From NCBI RefSeq assembly GCF_012927345.1, contig NZ_JABBGJ010000019.1, positions 62,001 to 126,000 of the forward strand: a DNA stretch of 64,000 nucleotides, written 5' to 3'. The notes beneath the pieces were generated by a model that made no database searches, was not told the DNA's origin, and saw only the letters and a program-made list of their open reading frames with translations. Shown here piece after piece: positions 61,325 to 64,000 of the stretch. Within the stretch, counting starts at the first letter, position 1; each line of letters opens with the position of its first letter. The DNA is from Paraburkholderia polaris. Its GTDB lineage: Bacteria; Pseudomonadota; Gammaproteobacteria; Burkholderiales; Burkholderiaceae. The translations under genes were made by a program, and so were the position numbers.

Positions 61325-64000
61325 ATGAATGTGAAGACTTCCGACGATTGTATTGGCGTACTTACCAATCACCCGTCGTCAAATCAATTTGTTGTAATCG
61401 GCTACAAAGACGGCGCCGTTTCCGCCATTCCCAAAGACTTGTTCCGCAATGCGCGCGATGAGGCTGTGGAGGTGGACTCGCTGCAGATCGGTCGCTGCTC
61501 CATGCTTGGCGCCGGTTCGATCGTCAAATGCGGCGAGGGCGCTCAACGGCTGGTGATCGGCAAGCACGTCGCCGGTGGATTGCGGCTGCGCTTCTTGCTG
61601 AGCGATCCGCAAAGCACGCACACCCTGTGCGCCGTACCGTTCGGGCCGCCGGGCTTTCGCATCGACGATGCGCCCGCGCCGAACTATCCGGACACCGTCA
61701 TCCACCACGACGTGTCGATCGGCGATGAGGCGATGCTCCTCGGCGGCAGCGTCATTAAAAGCGGGTGTGTGATCGGCGCGCGATCCGTCGTGCCGCCGCA
61801 CTTTCTCGGCGAGCCTTACGGCATCTACGAAGGATCGCCGGCCCGCCTCACGGGCTTCCGTTTCTCCGAGAGAGTACGCGAGAAGTTGCTCCAACTCGCT
61901 TGGTGGGACATGCCGCTGGACTGGCTCAAGCAGCACCGCAAGGCATTTCTGATTGATCTGGCCGCGGACGAGGGGCGCGCACTTGACGTGCTGGCCGAGC
62001 TGCAACAGGCGAAGGACGACGCCATGCGGGCAGCGCACGCGACCGCGAGTCCCCTCGCCGAAGCACCCCAGCCCGATTCGAACGCCGGCGAGGTGCGCTA
62101 CGCTGCACCCGCTGCTCAGCTGGACGATCCTGGCACCGCCGACCCTGCCTCCGCGGATGCGTTGACTGCGGATCAGGCCGAAGCGCTGGTGAGCGAGTTC
62201 ATCGCCACGCTGAACGCGCTGTCCACGCTGGGGCAACATCAGCAGGCCGAAGCCGTCGCCAGGCAGATGACGGCGATTTTCCCGACGCTCGGTTTCGGCT
62301 GGAAGGCGCTGGGCGAGGCGCTTCAGCAGCAAGGACTCGTCGATCAGGCGCTCGCCCCACTCCAGCGAGCATCCGAGCTATCGCCCCGCGATCACGCAGC
62401 CGCAAGCCCCGAGGCACCGCATCCCGAGGCGACACCCACGCCAGCCCCGGCACCCGACGCGTCCGAAACGGTCGTCGCCCCGAGGGCACGCAAGCAGGCG
62501 GCTGCCGCGCCGCAAATGACCGAAACCAAACGGCTGGCGGCGCTGTTCAATAGCGGTCGCATGGCCGAGGCCGCCGCCTTCGCACAAAGCGTAGCCAATC
62601 GCTACCCACGCCATCCACTTGGCTGGAAAATGCTGGGTCTCGCCTTGCGCGCGCAAGGGCAGGCAGGCGAGGCCACGGACCGTTTGCGCAAAGCCATCGA
62701 ACTGGCGCCCGAAGACCACGAAGTCATGCTAGTGCTAGCGGAATTGCTGAAGGAACAGGGCCGTGTCGCCGAAGCTGAACAAGCATACCGGCGCCTGATC
62801 GCGTTGAAGCCGGAGCACGCGCTGGCGCACAACATGCTCGGCCAGACCCTATACTGGCAGTTTCGCTTGGGCGAAGCGGAGGCGGTCTTTCGGCGCACAC
62901 TCGAATTCGCTCCCGGCAACGCAAAAACGCTCAACGATCTCGGCCTGATGCTGCAGCTGCAAGGTCGACTTGCCGAAGCCGTGGACACCTTCCACCGCGC
63001 TCTGGCGATCGACCCCGACTACGACACGGCGCGCAGTAACCTCCTGTTCTGCCTGTCCCACAGTGAGGACGTGGATCCGGACGATTTGGCGAAACAGCAT
63101 CGCGCTTTTGGCGAACGCCTGGAGCGCAAGCTCCCTGCGCAGCACAAGCGCCACACCAACTCGCAGGATCCGCAGCGCACCTTACGAGTTGGCTTTGTCT
63201 CGGGGGATTTATTTGAACATGCGGTGGCCTCGTTCCTCGAGCCTCTGCTCGTGGACCTGGCGCGCGATCCTGGCCTGGCGCTGTACGCGTACTATAACCA
63301 CTCAATCGTCGACGACGTCTCAGTGCGACTGCGTTCGCACTTCCACAACTGGGCTTCCGTGTACCGCATGAGCGACACCGCGCTAGCGGACCAGATCCGA
63401 GCCGACGGCATCGACATCCTGATCGACCTGTCCGGCCATACGGGGCGAAATCGGCTGCAGACCTTCGCGCGCAAGCCGGCGCCGATCCAGGTCAGCTGGC
63501 TGGGCTACCCCGCTACGACGGGGATGCGCACCATGGACTATTTTTTTGGCGACCGTTTTCTCGTGCCCCCCGGCGAGGCCGAAAATCAATTCGTCGAGAA
63601 AATGGTCTACCTGCCCGCGCCAGCGCCCTTCGCCCCCGCAGAGGTGGCACCGCCTACCAACCGCCTGCCTGCCCTCGCCAATGGGTATATCACATTCGGC
63701 AGCTTTAACCGGATGAACAAGCTGCGCCCGGAGGTCATCAAGCTGTGGGCACAAGTGCTGCACGCAGTGCCGACAGCACGCATGCTGATCGCGGGAGTAG
63801 CCGAGGATGGCTACAACAAGCTCGTCGACTGGTTCGAGCAGGAGGGCATCGACCGCACTCGCCTGGAATCGCGCCCTCGCCTGCAAATGCGTGGTTATTT
63901 GCAGCATCACCATGCCGTCGACATCTGCCTCGACGCATTTCCCTATGCGGGCGCAACGACAACTTTGCATGCCGCCTGGATGGGTGTGCCAACGCTCACG
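61325..64000 (+). CDS. Fusion of CatB-like acetyltransferase, TPRs and OGT/SPINDLY glycosyltransferase (3' end outside window)
   Basis: Open frame from ATG 61325 to the window end, 892 residues so far. Residues about 50-200 are a left-handed beta-helix acetyltransferase like CatB: IGRCSMLGAGSIVKCGEG, TVIHHDVSIGDEAMLLGGSV, YEGSPARLTGFRFSE and LLQLAWWDMPLDWL. TPRs follow at about 280-345 and 400-560 (AEAEQAYRRLIALKPEHALA, LAEAVDTFHRALAIDPDYDT). From about 619 comes the OGT-type catalytic domain: LRVGFVSGDLFEHAVASFLE, DGIDILIDLSGHTGRNRLQT, PAPIQVSWLGYPATTGM and GYITFGSFNRMNKLRPEVIK. This would transfer sugar to Ser/Thr of a protein; flagellin, encoded 3.6 kb upstream, is the obvious target. Start chosen because no earlier in-frame ATG exists; TTG 61286 is possible. 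Confidence 0.9.
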   Translation, partial: MNVKTSDDCIGVLTNHPSSNQFVVIGYKDGAVSAIPKDLFRNARDEAVEVDSLQIGRCSMLGAGSIVKCGEGAQRLVIGKHVAGGLRLRFLLSDPQSTHTLCAVPFGPPGFRIDDAPAPNYPDTVIHHDVSIGDEAMLLGGSVIKSGCVIGARSVVPPHFLGEPYGIYEGSPARLTGFRFSERVREKLLQLAWWDMPLDWLKQHRKAFLIDLAADEGRALDVLAELQQAKDDAMRAAHATASPLAEAPQPDSNAGEVRYAAPAAQLDDPGTADPASADALTADQAEALVSEFIATLNALSTLGQHQQAEAVARQMTAIFPTLGFGWKALGEALQQQGLVDQALAPLQRASELSPRDHAAASPEAPHPEATPTPAPAPDASETVVAPRARKQAAAAPQMTETKRLAALFNSGRMAEAAAFAQSVANRYPRHPLGWKMLGLALRAQGQAGEATDRLRKAIELAPEDHEVMLVLAELLKEQGRVAEAEQAYRRLIALKPEHALAHNMLGQTLYWQFRLGEAEAVFRRTLEFAPGNAKTLNDLGLMLQLQGRLAEAVDTFHRALAIDPDYDTARSNLLFCLSHSEDVDPDDLAKQHRAFGERLERKLPAQHKRHTNSQDPQRTLRVGFVSGDLFEHAVASFLEPLLVDLARDPGLALYAYYNHSIVDDVSVRLRSHFHNWASVYRMSDTALADQIRADGIDILIDLSGHTGRNRLQTFARKPAPIQVSWLGYPATTGMRTMDYFFGDRFLVPPGEAENQFVEKMVYLPAPAPFAPAEVAPPTNRLPALANGYITFGSFNRMNKLRPEVIKLWAQVLHAVPTARMLIAGVAEDGYNKLVDWFEQEGIDRTRLESRPRLQMRGYLQHHHAVDICLDAFPYAGATTTLHAAWMGVPTLT

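Overview
The window is a GC-rich chromosomal segment from a beta-proteobacterium of the Burkholderiaceae, most likely Paraburkholderia. This rests on the flagellar gene order, the flhDC-mot-che arrangement, a Burkholderia-type short H-NS protein and the DUF2844/DUF3443 pair; I ran no database search. It is a nearly complete flagellar and chemotaxis island with some housekeeping and accessory genes inserted. No rRNA, tRNA, insertion sequence or CRISPR array is seen.

Layout. 1-2347 (+): end of fliO, then fliP, fliQ, fliR (export gate). 2513-15262 (-): flgL, flgK, ycgR, then flgJ-flgB (rod, hook, rings). 15480-18027 (+): flgA, flgM, flgN, followed by a hicAB toxin-antitoxin pair. 19028-26302 (-): flhB, flhA, flhF, flhG, fliA. 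26628-28487 (-): a secreted pair, of which the DUF3443 member carries pepsin-like aspartic protease motifs. 28773-41157 (-): flhD, flhC, motA, motB, a receiver protein, cheA, cheW, a Tar-like receptor, cheR, cheD, cheB, cheY, cheZ. 41864-48988: a glycosyltransferase, H-NS, aquaporin Z, a histidine phosphatase, a HAD phosphatase, a BadF-type kinase, tag and rpsU. 49358-55282 (-): an aldo/keto reductase, a SerC paralogue, an ATP-grasp protein, a 65-residue peptide gene and a TPR/glycosyltransferase protein. 55829-64000 (+): fliC, fliD, fliS, fliT and an open-ended gene joining a CatB-like acetyltransferase, TPRs and an OGT/SPINDLY domain.

How it works together. FlhDC should switch on the hook-basal body genes. 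FliA (sigma-28), held by FlgM, then fires late genes. I find sigma-28-like sites (TAAAGTTT-N11-GCCGATAA type) before flgM, fliC, motA, ycgR and flgK. The two TPR/glycosyltransferase proteins on either side of fliCDST suggest flagellin glycosylation.

Most notable: (1) flhC stops at 126 codons and lacks the cysteine zinc cluster; (2) the acetyltransferase-TPR-OGT fusion next to flagellin; (3) a short peptide gene with its own ribosome binding site beside an ATP-grasp protein and a SerC paralogue, a possible peptide-modification system; (4) four 49-bp tandem hairpin repeats with paired compensatory changes between flgB and flgC; (5) pepsin-like motifs in the DUF3443 lipoprotein; (6) an FlhG whose P-loop lysine is missing.
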